From the NCBI GenBank assembly GCA_900314885.1, contig OMWY01000001.1, positions 62,001 through 126,000 on the forward strand: DNA of 64,000 bases. The letters are read 5' to 3'. The notes under the pieces were generated by a model, which ran no database searches, was not told where the DNA came from, and worked only from the letters and a program-made list of their open reading frames with translations. Within the stretch, counting starts at the first letter, position 1; every line of letters begins with the position of its first letter. A program made the position numbers and the translations under genes. The DNA is from an uncultured Eubacteriales bacterium (GTDB lineage Bacteria > Bacillota > Clostridia > Lachnospirales > Lachnospiraceae). Positions 1 to 8,862 of the stretch are shown piece by piece.

Positions 1-60
1 CTGAATTGCGACCTGGCTAGTGTTGAAGTTGACCGATTATGTGATATAAAAAGGCTGTAA
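1..60 (+). CDS. 3' end of an unidentified gene (partial)
   Basis: Frame 1 is open from the first base to a TAA at 58-60 and encodes 19 residues; the other two forward frames are closed within 20 bases. A rho-independent terminator follows 30 bp later, which fits a gene end. Too short to identify. Confidence 0.35.
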   Translation: MNCDLASVEVDRLCDIKRL

Positions 61-89
61 ACTGAATAAGTGAAAGGTTGTAAGTGTTA

Positions 90-118
90 AGCTCCGGGCG
101 TTGGCCCGGAGCTTTTTT
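90..118 (+). terminator. Rho-independent terminator
   Basis: A 9-bp GC-rich stem (gctccgggc / gcccggagc) with a 4-base loop is followed by six T. It ends the gene entering from the left. A nearly identical hairpin lies at 32162-32194. Confidence 0.85.
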
Positions 119-152
119 ACGTTATAGGAGTTATATTACAAGATAGAAGGTG

Positions 153-181
153 TTGAAATAATTATGCATGTGTCATATAAT
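153..181 (+). promoter_or_regulatory. Sigma-A promoter of the lipoprotein gene
   Basis: TTGAAA (153-158) and TATAAT (176-181) are separated by 17 bp, 36 bp upstream of the ATG at 218. Confidence 0.75.
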
Positions 182-217
182 AAGTTGGTATGCTTTTATT
201 GAAAGAAGGACAGTAAA

Positions 218-727
218 ATGAAAAGAAAATTATTGATGGGTATTGTGGTTATATCCTTGTTTGCTTTTTCCGCTTGCGGTAATAATGGGGATTCAAGGGT
301 TAGCAAAATCAGAGCGGTATCGCCGAGTACTGTGGTGTCGGCAACATCCGAGACGCAAGAAGCAATTGACTATTCTAAGGCTTTTTTAATTACTGAAGCT
401 GCAGAGAATGATGCTGAAGGTGCACTATATAAGCAGGAGATTGGGAGTGAGGGAGGCCGTTCTTATAAGATTACTGCTGAGATGGATATAAGGAGGTTTT
501 CGCTAAATGAAGTGAATTTTGATGGCGGGGGCAATATCAGTGCGGGCCATGCTATATTCGAAGCGGATAATATGAAAAAGGGGGATTACATATTTATGAC
601 GGATGTAATCCCCGAAGGTATCCCATCCAGAATGATTATGTGGCAGGACGAAGAGGGAAATACCTATAAACGTGCCATAACAGAAAGTGGCAAGGATGGG
701 GCACTGATATTGATGGAAGTAGAATGA
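218..727 (+). CDS. Small lipoprotein of unknown function
   Basis: A 169-residue protein with a basic N-terminus, a hydrophobic stretch and a lipobox ending at Cys20 (FSAC), so it should be lipidated and held on the outer face of the membrane. After the signal comes a Ser/Thr-rich linker and a small domain of about 110 residues that I do not recognise. A good promoter and the Shine-Dalgarno AAGGA (7 bases before the ATG) support the start. It appears monocistronic, with 175 bp to the next gene. Function unknown. Confidence 0.75.
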   Translation: MKRKLLMGIVVISLFAFSACGNNGDSRVSKIRAVSPSTVVSATSETQEAIDYSKAFLITEAAENDAEGALYKQEIGSEGGRSYKITAEMDIRRFSLNEVNFDGGGNISAGHAIFEADNMKKGDYIFMTDVIPEGIPSRMIMWQDEEGNTYKRAITESGKDGALILMEVE

Positions 728-819
728 GCCAGCACCGGCAGACTCCCTTGAGTAATGGGATAATATTTTCACTTAAAATTGTCAAGCCTAAATTAATATC
801 GCCATTATTATAATAAAAA

Positions 820-848
820 TTGCGTTTGCGCAGGATTCGTGGTATAAT
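820..848 (+). promoter_or_regulatory. Sigma-A promoter of the C69 dipeptidase gene
   Basis: TTGCGT (820-825), a 17-bp spacer and TATAAT (843-848), about 55 bp upstream of the chosen start at 903. Confidence 0.7.
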
Positions 849-902
849 CTTCTAGGTATGACGGTTTTTGAACTGAATTTACATATATTGGAGGTTGATA
901 TT

Positions 903-2381
903 ATGCCTTGCACTACATTTTTGGCGGGGAAAAATGCCACCTATAACGGTTCCACGATGATGGCGAGGAACGAGGATTCAAGCAGCGGATCATTTGACCC
1001 GAAGAAGTTCATGGTAGTGAATCCTGCCGACCAGCCGCGCCATTATAAGTCGGCTTTGTCGAAGTTTGAGATAGATCTGCCTGACAACCCTATGCGCTAC
1101 ACGGCTATGCCGAACGCCATTCCTAAGGAAGGCATCTGGGGTGAAGCAGGTGTAAATGAAATGAACGTCGCCATGAGCGAGACTGAGACCATCACCTCGA
1201 ATGTCCGTGTGCTTGGCGCTGATCCCCTGGTTAAGGACGGCATAGGCGAGGAGGATATGCTGACCCTCGTCCTCCCTTATATTAAGAGTGCTCGTGAGGG
1301 CGTTGAGCGGCTCGGCGATATTATTACAAAATATGGCACCTATGAGATGAATGGGATCGGCTTCCAGGATGAAAATGAAATCTGGTGGTTTGAGTCAATA
1401 GGCGGCCATCATTTTATAGCGAAGAGGGTTCCTGACGATGAGTACGTGGTCATGCCAAACCAGCAGGGTATCGATTCCTTTGATTTCACTGACGCTTTTG
1501 GCGATCAGGAAGAAAATATTTGCTCCGATGACATGATTGAGTTTATAGTTGAAAATGACCTCGACCTCATGATTCCCGAAGACGGTGGCGCGCATGAGCT
1601 TGCGGCTGAGACTGATTTTGATGTAAGAATTTGCCTCGGAAGTCACGACGACAGCGACCACGTCTACAATACGCCGCGCGCCTGGGCTATGGAGCGTTTC
1701 CTGAATCCGAATACCTTTATCTGGGAGGGGCCTGACGCCGATTATACGCCTGAGAGCGACGATATTCCATGGAGCATGGAGCCTGAGAGGAAGGTTACGG
1801 TCGAGGATGTAAAATATGTCCTCTCCCTTCACTATCAGGGAACGAAATTCGACCCATATGGGAAATACGGCGATAAATCAGAGCGTGGCAAATACCGCCC
1901 TATAGGAATTAACCGCAATAATTTTGTGGCTCTGACTGAGATCAGAAGTGGATATCCTTCTGAAATCAAGGCAGTAGAGTGGATAGCCGAGGGCTCGAAT
2001 GTATTTAACGCATTTGTCCCATTTTACGCGAATGTAACGAAGACACCTCTGTATCTCGCGAATACGAATGAAAATGTGACGACCGAGAATTTCTATTGGG
2101 CTAACAGAATTATCGCGGCTCTCGCGGATAAGTCATGGTCTATGTGTAATTCTCATATTGAGCGCTACCAGAACAAGGTTCACGCTGAGGGCCACCACAT
2201 GCTTAACGTAAGCGACAGGAGGTTCGCTGACGGCGATATAGGAGACGTTCACGCATTTCTTGAAAAATGCAACGATGATGTCGCCGCAATGGTTAAGACT
2301 GAAACTGATGACCTCTTAAGCAAGGTTCTCTATGAGGCCAGCATGGATATGAAGAACGCCTTCTCAAGGTCGGACGCGTAA
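903..2381 (+). CDS. C69 family dipeptidase (PepD type)
   Basis: This 492-residue protein matches peptidase family C69, N-terminal-nucleophile hydrolases that cleave dipeptides. The N-terminus reads MPCTTFLAGKNA..., with the expected Cys nucleophile at position 3 and the downstream STMMARNEDS motif typical of the family. The start at 903 is preferred over an upstream in-frame ATG at 858 because GGAGG lies 8 bases before it and because it places the catalytic Cys near the mature terminus. No signal peptide is seen, so it is probably cytoplasmic and recycles peptides to amino acids. Its stop is 3 bp before the next gene, so the two may be co-transcribed from the promoter at 820-848. Substrate specificity cannot be read from sequence. 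Confidence 0.9.
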   Translation: MPCTTFLAGKNATYNGSTMMARNEDSSSGSFDPKKFMVVNPADQPRHYKSALSKFEIDLPDNPMRYTAMPNAIPKEGIWGEAGVNEMNVAMSETETITSNVRVLGADPLVKDGIGEEDMLTLVLPYIKSAREGVERLGDIITKYGTYEMNGIGFQDENEIWWFESIGGHHFIAKRVPDDEYVVMPNQQGIDSFDFTDAFGDQEENICSDDMIEFIVENDLDLMIPEDGGAHELAAETDFDVRICLGSHDDSDHVYNTPRAWAMERFLNPNTFIWEGPDADYTPESDDIPWSMEPERKVTVEDVKYVLSLHYQGTKFDPYGKYGDKSERGKYRPIGINRNNFVALTEIRSGYPSEIKAVEWIAEGSNVFNAFVPFYANVTKTPLYLANTNENVTTENFYWANRIIAALADKSWSMCNSHIERYQNKVHAEGHHMLNVSDRRFADGDIGDVHAFLEKCNDDVAAMVKTETDDLLSKVLYEASMDMKNAFSRSDA

Positions 2382-2384
2382 TAT

Positions 2385-5117
2385 ATGGCAGGACATATAG
2401 TTTTCGGAATTGTTGCCCACGTAGACGCCGGGAAAACCACCCTGTCTGAAGCCCTGCTTTATAAGACGGGAGCCATCAGGAGGGCGGGAAGAGTCGATAA
2501 GGGCGACACTGTCCTTGACAATAACGCGATAGAGCGTGACCGCGGGATTACGGTATTTTCTAAGCAGGCCGAGATGACGGTGGATAATCTGGGAATAACT
2601 CTCCTCGATACGCCGGGCCATGTGGATTTTTCGGCTGAAATGGAACGGGTGCTTTCGGTGCTTGATTTCGCGGTTCTTGTCGTGAGCGCTCCGGCTGGAA
2701 TTCAGTCCCATACGTTGACACTCTGGAGGTTATTAAAACGCTATAACAAGCCTGTATTTATTTTTGTAAATAAATTAGACCAGGCGGGAGCGGACCGTGA
2801 CAAGGTTTTTTCTGAATTAAAAACCGGTCTTACGGAGAGAATTGTCGACTTTAGTGACACAAGAATTAATTCGCCTGAATTTTATGAGGATATAGCTCTC
2901 GCTGATGAGAAGATAATGGAGAATTATCTCTCGGACGGAACCATAAATGACGCGGATATTAAGCGCCTTATAGGTGGACGGAAAGTATTTCCTTGCTTTT
3001 TCGGCTCTGCCCTTAGGATGGACGGCGTGGATGAATTTCTAAGAGGGATAATTAATTATGCCCCTGATAATAAATTATTGGGAGAAATTAATCTTCAGAA
3101 TAATAAGGATAGCAATAATTTATCCGCCCGTGTATTTAAAATATCCCGTGACAGCGACGGAACCAGGCTTAGCCATATTCGTATTTTTAACGGAGAAATT
3201 CGGGTTAAGGATATAATTAACGGAGAGAAAATAAACCAGATAAGGGTTTATTCGGGCGGAAAATACGAAACGAGAGATTCGGCAAGCAATGGTGAGGTCT
3301 GCGCTCTTACGGGCCTTACGGAGACTTATGCGGGCGAGGGCATAGGGCTTCTCGCGGAAAAGGAAAATCCTCCGCTAATTGCGCCTGTTGTAAGCTACAG
3401 CGTAATTCTCCCGAAGGAAACAGACGCCACGGCATTTTTACCGAAGCTTCGTGAAATAGCGGAGGAAATTCCCGAGATAAATGTAAATCCCGGGAAAAAT
3501 AATGATATAGAAATATCGTTAATGGGTGCCGTTCAGCTTGAAATAATTAAGAAATTAATTTCAGACCGGTATGGAATAAATATTTCATTTACGGTGGGGA
3601 AAATATTATATAAGGAAACAATCGATACGGTGACCGAGGGAGTGGGCCACTTCGAGCCTCTCCGTCACTACGCTGAGGTCCACCTGGTGCTGGAACCGGG
3701 CGAACGGGGCAGTGGAATTACGGTAAATTCAATCGCGAATTCTGACAGCCTTGCCGCGAATTGGCAGAATTTAATTATTTCCGATATAGAGCAGACGGAA
3801 ATAAAGGGAGTGCTTACGGGAGCGCCGGTAACGGATATAGTAATTACTCTCGTATCGGGGAAGGATAATATAAAGCACACTTCGCCGGGGGATTTCCGTG
3901 AGGCGACTCTGAGAGCAGTGAGAAACGGCCTTATGCGGGCTCATTCGGTATTGCTCTGGCCTGTCTATGATATGAGGCTTGAAATTCCGACTGAAAATAC
4001 AGGTCGGGCGATGACTGATTTAACGAATATGAAGGCGGCTTTTACGGCGCCGGAAACAGTCGGCGAAAATACCGTAATTTCAGGTAGAGTTCCCGCTGCG
4101 TTAATTTCCGATTATGCTCTCACCGTAAGGGCTTATACGAAGGGGAAGGGGAATTTGTCGCTTTCTCTGTCGGGCTATGAACCTTGTCCTGAGCCTGAAG
4201 AGATTATAGAGGAGGCAAATTATTATCCTGAGAGTGATCTCGCTAATACTGCAGATTCGGTATTCTGCTCTCATGGAGCGGGATTTATTGTGCCATGGAG
4301 TGATGTGCCCGACTATATGCATCTTCCGAGTGTCCTCTATGGCCATGACGCGTTTTATAAGCCTAGGGATAGTAAATATCCGATATACGATATTTTACAG
4401 GGAGGCGAAATTTCAGAAAATAACGAGAGCGAGGACGATAGTCTTCAGTTCATGCGCCACGCTGTGAGGGAAGACAGGCAGACCGGCTCTGGGAGTGATG
4501 AAATATTCCTCGGTGTAGAGGAGGTAGATGCCCTTGTCGCCGGTGCCGGGAGCGCGAACAGGCGGAGAGCAGCGGATGACAGGCGGAGTCACTGGAACCG
4601 TTATAATAACAGCGTAAGGAATAATTTATCCTCAAACAGTAACCGTGGCAATACAGGCAGCGCTAATAAAGTAAGGAAATTAGATTTAAATAAAGAGGAT
4701 TTCTTACTTGTGGATGGTTACAATATTATTTTCGCATGGCCTGAATTAAGGGAACTCGTGAACATAAATATTGACAGCGCAAGGGATAAATTAACGGAAA
4801 TCTTAGCTAATTATCAGGGATATACTAAGGTAAATCTAATTCTTGTATTTGATGCTTATAAGGTGCACGGTGGTGTTGAAAGCGTGAGCGGGAAAAACGG
4901 ATTTACAATAGTATATACAAAGGAAGCGGAAACCGCTGACCAGTATATAGCTAAAACGAGCGCAAAATTATCCGATAAGGGGCGGGTATCCGTCGCCTCG
5001 TCCGACAGCCTCGTTCAGCTCATCATTTACGGCGCGGGCGCCGTGAGACTTTCTGCCATGGATTTGCTGTCAGAGGTTAATCGTGTTAACGTAAATATTA
5101 GGGAGAAGCTGCCTTGA
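2385..5117 (+). CDS. TetM/EF-G-like ribosomal GTPase fused to a YacP/Rae1-like NYN nuclease domain
   Basis: A 910-residue, two-part protein. Residues 1 to about 650 follow the ribosomal protection protein plan: P-loop AHVDAGKTT near residue 10, DTPGH at Asp75, NKLD at Asn129-Asp132, then EF-G-like domains II to V. The domain IV loop reads KDNIKHTSPGDF (493-504) instead of the Tet(M) YSPVS loop that touches the tetracycline site, so drug resistance should not be assumed. Residues of about 740-770 form a basic, Asn/Ser-rich linker. Residues of about 771-910 resemble YacP/Rae1, the Bacillus endonuclease that cuts mRNA in the ribosomal A site: VDGYN (Asp777), VFDAY (Asp823), EAETAD (Glu849, Asp852) and SSD (Asp874). 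I infer a factor that binds the A site through the GTPase and cuts RNA there. It has no clear Shine-Dalgarno and starts 3 bp after the preceding stop, suggesting coupled translation. Confidence 0.88.
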   Translation: MAGHIVFGIVAHVDAGKTTLSEALLYKTGAIRRAGRVDKGDTVLDNNAIERDRGITVFSKQAEMTVDNLGITLLDTPGHVDFSAEMERVLSVLDFAVLVVSAPAGIQSHTLTLWRLLKRYNKPVFIFVNKLDQAGADRDKVFSELKTGLTERIVDFSDTRINSPEFYEDIALADEKIMENYLSDGTINDADIKRLIGGRKVFPCFFGSALRMDGVDEFLRGIINYAPDNKLLGEINLQNNKDSNNLSARVFKISRDSDGTRLSHIRIFNGEIRVKDIINGEKINQIRVYSGGKYETRDSASNGEVCALTGLTETYAGEGIGLLAEKENPPLIAPVVSYSVILPKETDATAFLPKLREIAEEIPEINVNPGKNNDIEISLMGAVQLEIIKKLISDRYGINISFTVGKILYKETIDTVTEGVGHFEPLRHYAEVHLVLEPGERGSGITVNSIANSDSLAANWQNLIISDIEQTEIKGVLTGAPVTDIVITLVSGKDNIKHTSPGDFREATLRAVRNGLMRAHSVLLWPVYDMRLEIPTENTGRAMTDLTNMKAAFTAPETVGENTVISGRVPAALISDYALTVRAYTKGKGNLSLSLSGYEPCPEPEEIIEEANYYPESDLANTADSVFCSHGAGFIVPWSDVPDYMHLPSVLYGHDAFYKPRDSKYPIYDILQGGEISENNESEDDSLQFMRHAVREDRQTGSGSDEIFLGVEEVDALVAGAGSANRRRAADDRRSHWNRYNNSVRNNLSSNSNRGNTGSANKVRKLDLNKEDFLLVDGYNIIFAWPELRELVNINIDSARDKLTEILANYQGYTKVNLILVFDAYKVHGGVESVSGKNGFTIVYTKEAETADQYIAKTSAKLSDKGRVSVASSDSLVQLIIYGAGAVRLSAMDLLSEVNRVNVNIREKLP

Positions 5118-5917
5118 GAGTAAAGAAATTATTACGGATATTTTTATTGACGACTATTATCCTGATGCTTGTAATTATAGGGCTGCTTGCCTTTTATATT
5201 TACAAGGCGGGTGAAGACGCGAGAAAGCAGATAGTCGCGGAGCAGGCTGCGCCTGTTGAGACGGCTGTCAATGTCCTTGACAAGTCATTTCCCGACCCTA
5301 CTAAGGAGGATGAAATTAACGCGATATTATATCTCGGTGAAAGCTCCGAAAAGAGGTTATTATCGGGGGCATTTATTCTTAATTTAAATAAGGATACAAA
5401 GAAGCTTTCTTTTATGTATGTGCCGGGAGATACGAAGTTTGAGATGTCAAATGACCTCTACAAGAGCCTTGCGGTGAGCCAGACCCAGATAGGTCAGACG
5501 GTCACGACGGCTTATATATATCGGTATTTTAAGTCTGAAAATGGCCTGATTGCGGGAACATTAATGTTTAATGAGTATCTTGGAACTGACATTGAACATT
5601 ACCTCTATATGCCTGAGGAAGCCGTAAACGCTGTATTTACTAAGTCGGATGACGGTACATTTTCGCTTAACGCGAACCTCTATGAAAACATGGTTAACGG
5701 TGACGGGTCTGTAATGGAAAATATTATTGATAATAATTACAAGGCGAATTATTCTGATATGAGTCGGGCGAAGCTAAAGAGACTCTGCGATGAAATCGGG
5801 AATATTAATTCGCAGGATATCACTTTTTCTACTATTCCCGGGCAGCAGAAAAACGGTGGATATTTTATCGATACCGATAATGCTGTGATGACACTATATG
5901 GCGGTTCTAAGGAGTAG
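5114..5917 (+). CDS. LCP-like membrane-anchored extracellular protein
   Basis: A 267-residue protein with one N-terminal membrane helix (about residues 7-29) and an outside domain. The segment around residues 80-115 (SGAFILNLN...KLSFMYVPGDT) resembles the start of a LytR-CpsA-Psr domain, whose members attach glycopolymers to peptidoglycan. It is shorter than typical LCP proteins and I do not see the full set of conserved Arg/Asp residues, so it may be a divergent or non-catalytic relative. The start is TTG, overlapping the upstream TGA as TTGA, with AGGGAG 9 bases before it: a translationally coupled start. It is co-oriented with the GTPase-nuclease gene and the exported protein that follows. 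Confidence 0.65.
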   Translation: MRVKKLLRIFLLTTIILMLVIIGLLAFYIYKAGEDARKQIVAEQAAPVETAVNVLDKSFPDPTKEDEINAILYLGESSEKRLLSGAFILNLNKDTKKLSFMYVPGDTKFEMSNDLYKSLAVSQTQIGQTVTTAYIYRYFKSENGLIAGTLMFNEYLGTDIEHYLYMPEEAVNAVFTKSDDGTFSLNANLYENMVNGDGSVMENIIDNNYKANYSDMSRAKLKRLCDEIGNINSQDITFSTIPGQQKNGGYFIDTDNAVMTLYGGSKE

Positions 5918-5922
5918 TTTTT

Positions 5923-6432
5923 ATGAATAAGAAAAAGGCATTTACGGCAATCCTATGTGCCGCCATTGTAGTTGGCGTGTTTTCGGGCGGGATTGCCTTC
6001 GGAGCGTCAGGGAGCACACCGGGAAGCTCGTCTGACCCACTTGTGACTAAGAGCTATGTGGACGCAAAGATTAAGGAAATAAGCGGAACTACGGCAGCGG
6101 GCTCTGAGAAGCCTATAACTGAGTACGCCTCTCAGAGCGATGGTGACAGCAATACCGCTTCATCTGCCACTAAGTCTGTCGGGTTCGTTAAGGTGACATT
6201 TAATTCGGGAGCGAAGCTCTATCTATCAGCCGGGAGCGAGGTAGTGGTATACCGCGGAAGCTGCAATGTTATCGGGACAAATGGTCTTATTGACACAAGC
6301 ACCGGTACTCTTTTTGAAAGTGGGAACACAGCTGTAAAATACCATTGTTTTCTCTCGCCCGATAATTCTTCGGGGCTTGAATTTACAGGGAAGACGACTG
6401 TATTTATTTTAGGCGGATACAGCACGAGCTGA
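5923..6432 (+). CDS. Exported protein of unknown function
   Basis: A 169-residue protein with a clear Sec signal peptide (basic start, hydrophobic core, cleavage probably after AFGA near residue 28). There is no lipobox and no C-terminal anchor, so it is likely secreted. A Ser/Thr-rich region is followed by a small beta-rich domain (KLYLSAGSEVVVYRGS...) that I do not recognise. It starts 5 bp after the LCP-like gene, so the two are almost certainly one transcript. Confidence 0.7.
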   Translation: MNKKKAFTAILCAAIVVGVFSGGIAFGASGSTPGSSSDPLVTKSYVDAKIKEISGTTAAGSEKPITEYASQSDGDSNTASSATKSVGFVKVTFNSGAKLYLSAGSEVVVYRGSCNVIGTNGLIDTSTGTLFESGNTAVKYHCFLSPDNSSGLEFTGKTTVFILGGYSTS

Positions 6433-6472
6433 GTTGTTACGATATTTTTATTTAGCAGGAGTTTGATTTTTT

Positions 6473-7390
6473 ATGCCGGATATTCAGAGACAGATAACTG
6501 ACCCGGAGTCGGGTTTTAACAGAAACAAGAGAATATTTGATATTTTATTTATTGTAGTCGGAACATTTTTAATGGCGGCGAGTGTGAATACCGTCTACGA
6601 CCCTATGAAAATGGGTATGGGTGGTTTCGGAGGCCTTGCGGTCATTGTCAAGGAAATAGGCGCGAGAATCGGGGTTTCGATTCCTACATGGCTTACGAAC
6701 GCGGCTTTAAATATTCCTGTATTTATAGTGGCCTACTTTTTACTTGGTAAAAATTTCATATTGCGGACGCTTTTCGGCGCGATTATGTTTGAAGCCTGGC
6801 TTTTTATTATACCATCTTACGACCTCTGCGGAGGGGACCATCTGCTTGCGATTATCGTAGGTGGTCTCATGGATGGCGGTGGTGTCGGTCTTGTATTTCT
6901 CACGAATTCAACGACAGGCGGTACTGATATGCTCGCGGCTATCACGCATAGGTTCATAAAGCATCGTTCGGTTCCTGACCTCATGATGTTCTTCGACGGA
7001 TGCGTGGTCGTGCTTGGCGCCTTTGTATTTGGTTACAAGAATGCCCTTTACTCTGCGATAACTATCTTTGTACTGACTAAGATCAGCGACGGTATCCTTG
7101 AGGGTCTCAAGTTCGCTAAGATGGTCTATATCATTTCCGACAAGTACGAGGAAATAGCGAATAAGATAATGGCGGATATGAACCGTGGCGTGACGGGACT
7201 CAACGCAAGGGGCATGTACACGAAGGATGACAAGAATATGCTTTTCGTGGTTGTAAATAAAAAGGAAATTGTCGGGATAAAGGAGATAGTCGCGAAGATT
7301 GATAAATCGGCCTTCGTCATTGTTGCGGACGTGGCTGAGGTCTTCGGCGAGGGCTTTATTGAATATGACCAAACAAGCGCCATAAAATGA
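6473..7390 (+). CDS. YitT family membrane protein
   Basis: A 305-residue integral membrane protein of the YitT/DUF161 family. About five hydrophobic helices fill residues 18-200, with the family's Gly-rich GMGGFGGLAV and TNSTTGGTDM segments. A soluble C-terminal DUF2179 domain (about residues 215-295) follows. AGGAG lies upstream of the ATG. The family is widespread in Firmicutes and its transport role is unproven. It lies 40 bp after the exported protein and probably closes this operon. Confidence 0.9.
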   Translation: MPDIQRQITDPESGFNRNKRIFDILFIVVGTFLMAASVNTVYDPMKMGMGGFGGLAVIVKEIGARIGVSIPTWLTNAALNIPVFIVAYFLLGKNFILRTLFGAIMFEAWLFIIPSYDLCGGDHLLAIIVGGLMDGGGVGLVFLTNSTTGGTDMLAAITHRFIKHRSVPDLMMFFDGCVVVLGAFVFGYKNALYSAITIFVLTKISDGILEGLKFAKMVYIISDKYEEIANKIMADMNRGVTGLNARGMYTKDDKNMLFVVVNKKEIVGIKEIVAKIDKSAFVIVADVAEVFGEGFIEYDQTSAIK

Positions 7391-7578
7391 GGGCTGAAAG
7401 TGTACAAAATCAATAAAATCGCGGATTTTAGGGCAAATGTACCAAAAAATCTCTATCATTTTTGTGTAATTCTAATATAGAAAAACTTTAAGGAATGGTG
7501 TATCATAGGCTTATGACAATTGAAAGAGGGTAATGATGCTCTCACAAAACTTTGTAGAAGGTTTGGAGGAATTTTACA

Positions 7579-8700
7579 ATGGCTAGTCTTAAGTTAGTTA
7601 ATGTAACAAAGCAGTATCCTAACGGTTTCGTAGCGGTTCATGATTTCAACCTCGACGTTGCCGATAAGGAATTCATCATTTTCGTAGGTCCTTCAGGATG
7701 TGGTAAGTCAACCACTCTTCGTATGATCGCGGGACTTGAGGAGATATCTTCAGGTGACCTCTTCATCGGAGACAAGAGAATGAACGATGTAGAGCCTAAG
7801 GACAGGGATATCGCGATGGTATTCCAGAACTACGCTCTCTATCCTCATATGTCAGTTTATGATAACATGGCATTTGGTCTTAAGCTTCGTAAGACACCTA
7901 AGGATCAGATTGACAAGCTCGTTAAGGAAGCAGCTCATATCCTTGACCTTGAGAAGCTCCTTGATCGTAAGCCTGCAGCTCTTTCAGGTGGTCAGAGACA
8001 GCGTGTTGCCATGGGACGTGCTATAGTTCGTCATCCTAAGGTATTCCTCATGGATGAGCCTCTTTCAAACCTCGACGCAAAGCTCCGTGTACAGATGCGT
8101 ATCGAGATCAGTAAGCTCCATCAGAGACTTGGTACCACCATCATCTACGTTACACACGATCAGACCGAGGCTATGACCCTTGGTACCAGAATCGTAGTTA
8201 TGAAGGATGGTGTTATCCAGCAGGTTGATACACCTCAGAACCTCTACGAGAAGCCTTGCAACCAGTTCGTTGCCGGATTCATCGGTTCTCCTGAGATGAA
8301 CTTCATCGATGCTAAGGTTATTAAGGATGGCGATGGTGCTGATCTTGAGTTCGCAGGTACCGATGGAGTTAAGGTTAAGCTTCCTGACGCTAAGGCTAGG
8401 CAGATTCTTGATGCAGGCTATGATGGCAAGACTATCGTATTTGGTATCCGTCCTGAGGATATCCATGATGAGGAAATGTTCATCAACCAGTCTATGCAGA
8501 CATCATTTGACGCTACAATCCGTGTATATGAGCTTCTCGGTGCCGAAGTATTTCTTTACTTCCCTGTTGGAGATGTTCAGTTTACAGCGAGAGTTAATCC
8601 TCGTACTACGGCAAGAGTCGGAGATAAGGTTAAGTTCGCTCTTGATCTTGCTAAGATGCATGCTTTCGATAAAGAGACAGGCAAGGCTATCTGCAACTAA
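7579..8700 (+). CDS. ugpC: Sugar ABC transporter ATP-binding protein (MsmX/UgpC type)
   Basis: A 373-residue ATPase of the CUT1 sugar-importer class: Walker A GPSGCGKST, Q-loop, signature LSGGQRQR, Walker B VFLMDEP, D-loop SNLDAKLR, switch His in THD, then a C-terminal TOBE-type regulatory region from about residue 235. GGAGG precedes the ATG. No permease or binding protein is adjacent, as for MsmX-like ATPases that serve many sugar transporters. Codon choice is strongly skewed (CTT, GGT, CGT and AAG dominate) relative to its neighbours, which suggests high expression. It lies alone and is closed by the terminator at 8721-8747. A possible -10 TATCAT at 7501 lacks a good -35. Confidence 0.93.
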   Translation: MASLKLVNVTKQYPNGFVAVHDFNLDVADKEFIIFVGPSGCGKSTTLRMIAGLEEISSGDLFIGDKRMNDVEPKDRDIAMVFQNYALYPHMSVYDNMAFGLKLRKTPKDQIDKLVKEAAHILDLEKLLDRKPAALSGGQRQRVAMGRAIVRHPKVFLMDEPLSNLDAKLRVQMRIEISKLHQRLGTTIIYVTHDQTEAMTLGTRIVVMKDGVIQQVDTPQNLYEKPCNQFVAGFIGSPEMNFIDAKVIKDGDGADLEFAGTDGVKVKLPDAKARQILDAGYDGKTIVFGIRPEDIHDEEMFINQSMQTSFDATIRVYELLGAEVFLYFPVGDVQFTARVNPRTTARVGDKVKFALDLAKMHAFDKETGKAICN

Positions 8701-8720
8701 TTTCTTGTAAAATAGATATA

Positions 8721-8747
8721 AGCCGGTACGATTTGTACCGGCTCTTT
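8721..8747 (+). terminator. Rho-independent terminator after ugpC
   Basis: A perfect 9-bp stem (agccggtac / gtaccggct) with a 5-base loop is followed by CTTTT. Confidence 0.85.
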
Positions 8748-8749
8748 TA

Positions 8750-8778
8750 TTGCAATTACGCATAAAATAGGGTATAAT
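8750..8778 (+). promoter_or_regulatory. Sigma-A promoter of the PilZ gene
   Basis: TTGCAA (8750-8755), 17 bp, TATAAT (8773-8778). It begins within 3 bp of the preceding terminator. Confidence 0.75.
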
Positions 8779-8862
8779 TAATTAGGCTGTCTTTTAGTGA
8801 ATAACCTTATCCGGCAGCCTGATTTTGAAATGTAAACCAATATTGTTTTACCGGAGGTGAAA

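Noticed and set aside
2385..5117. Calling the TetM-like gene a tetracycline-resistance determinant
   Set aside because: The domain IV tip loop differs from Tet(M)/Tet(O), the protein carries an extra nuclease domain, and no mobile or regulatory tet context is present.
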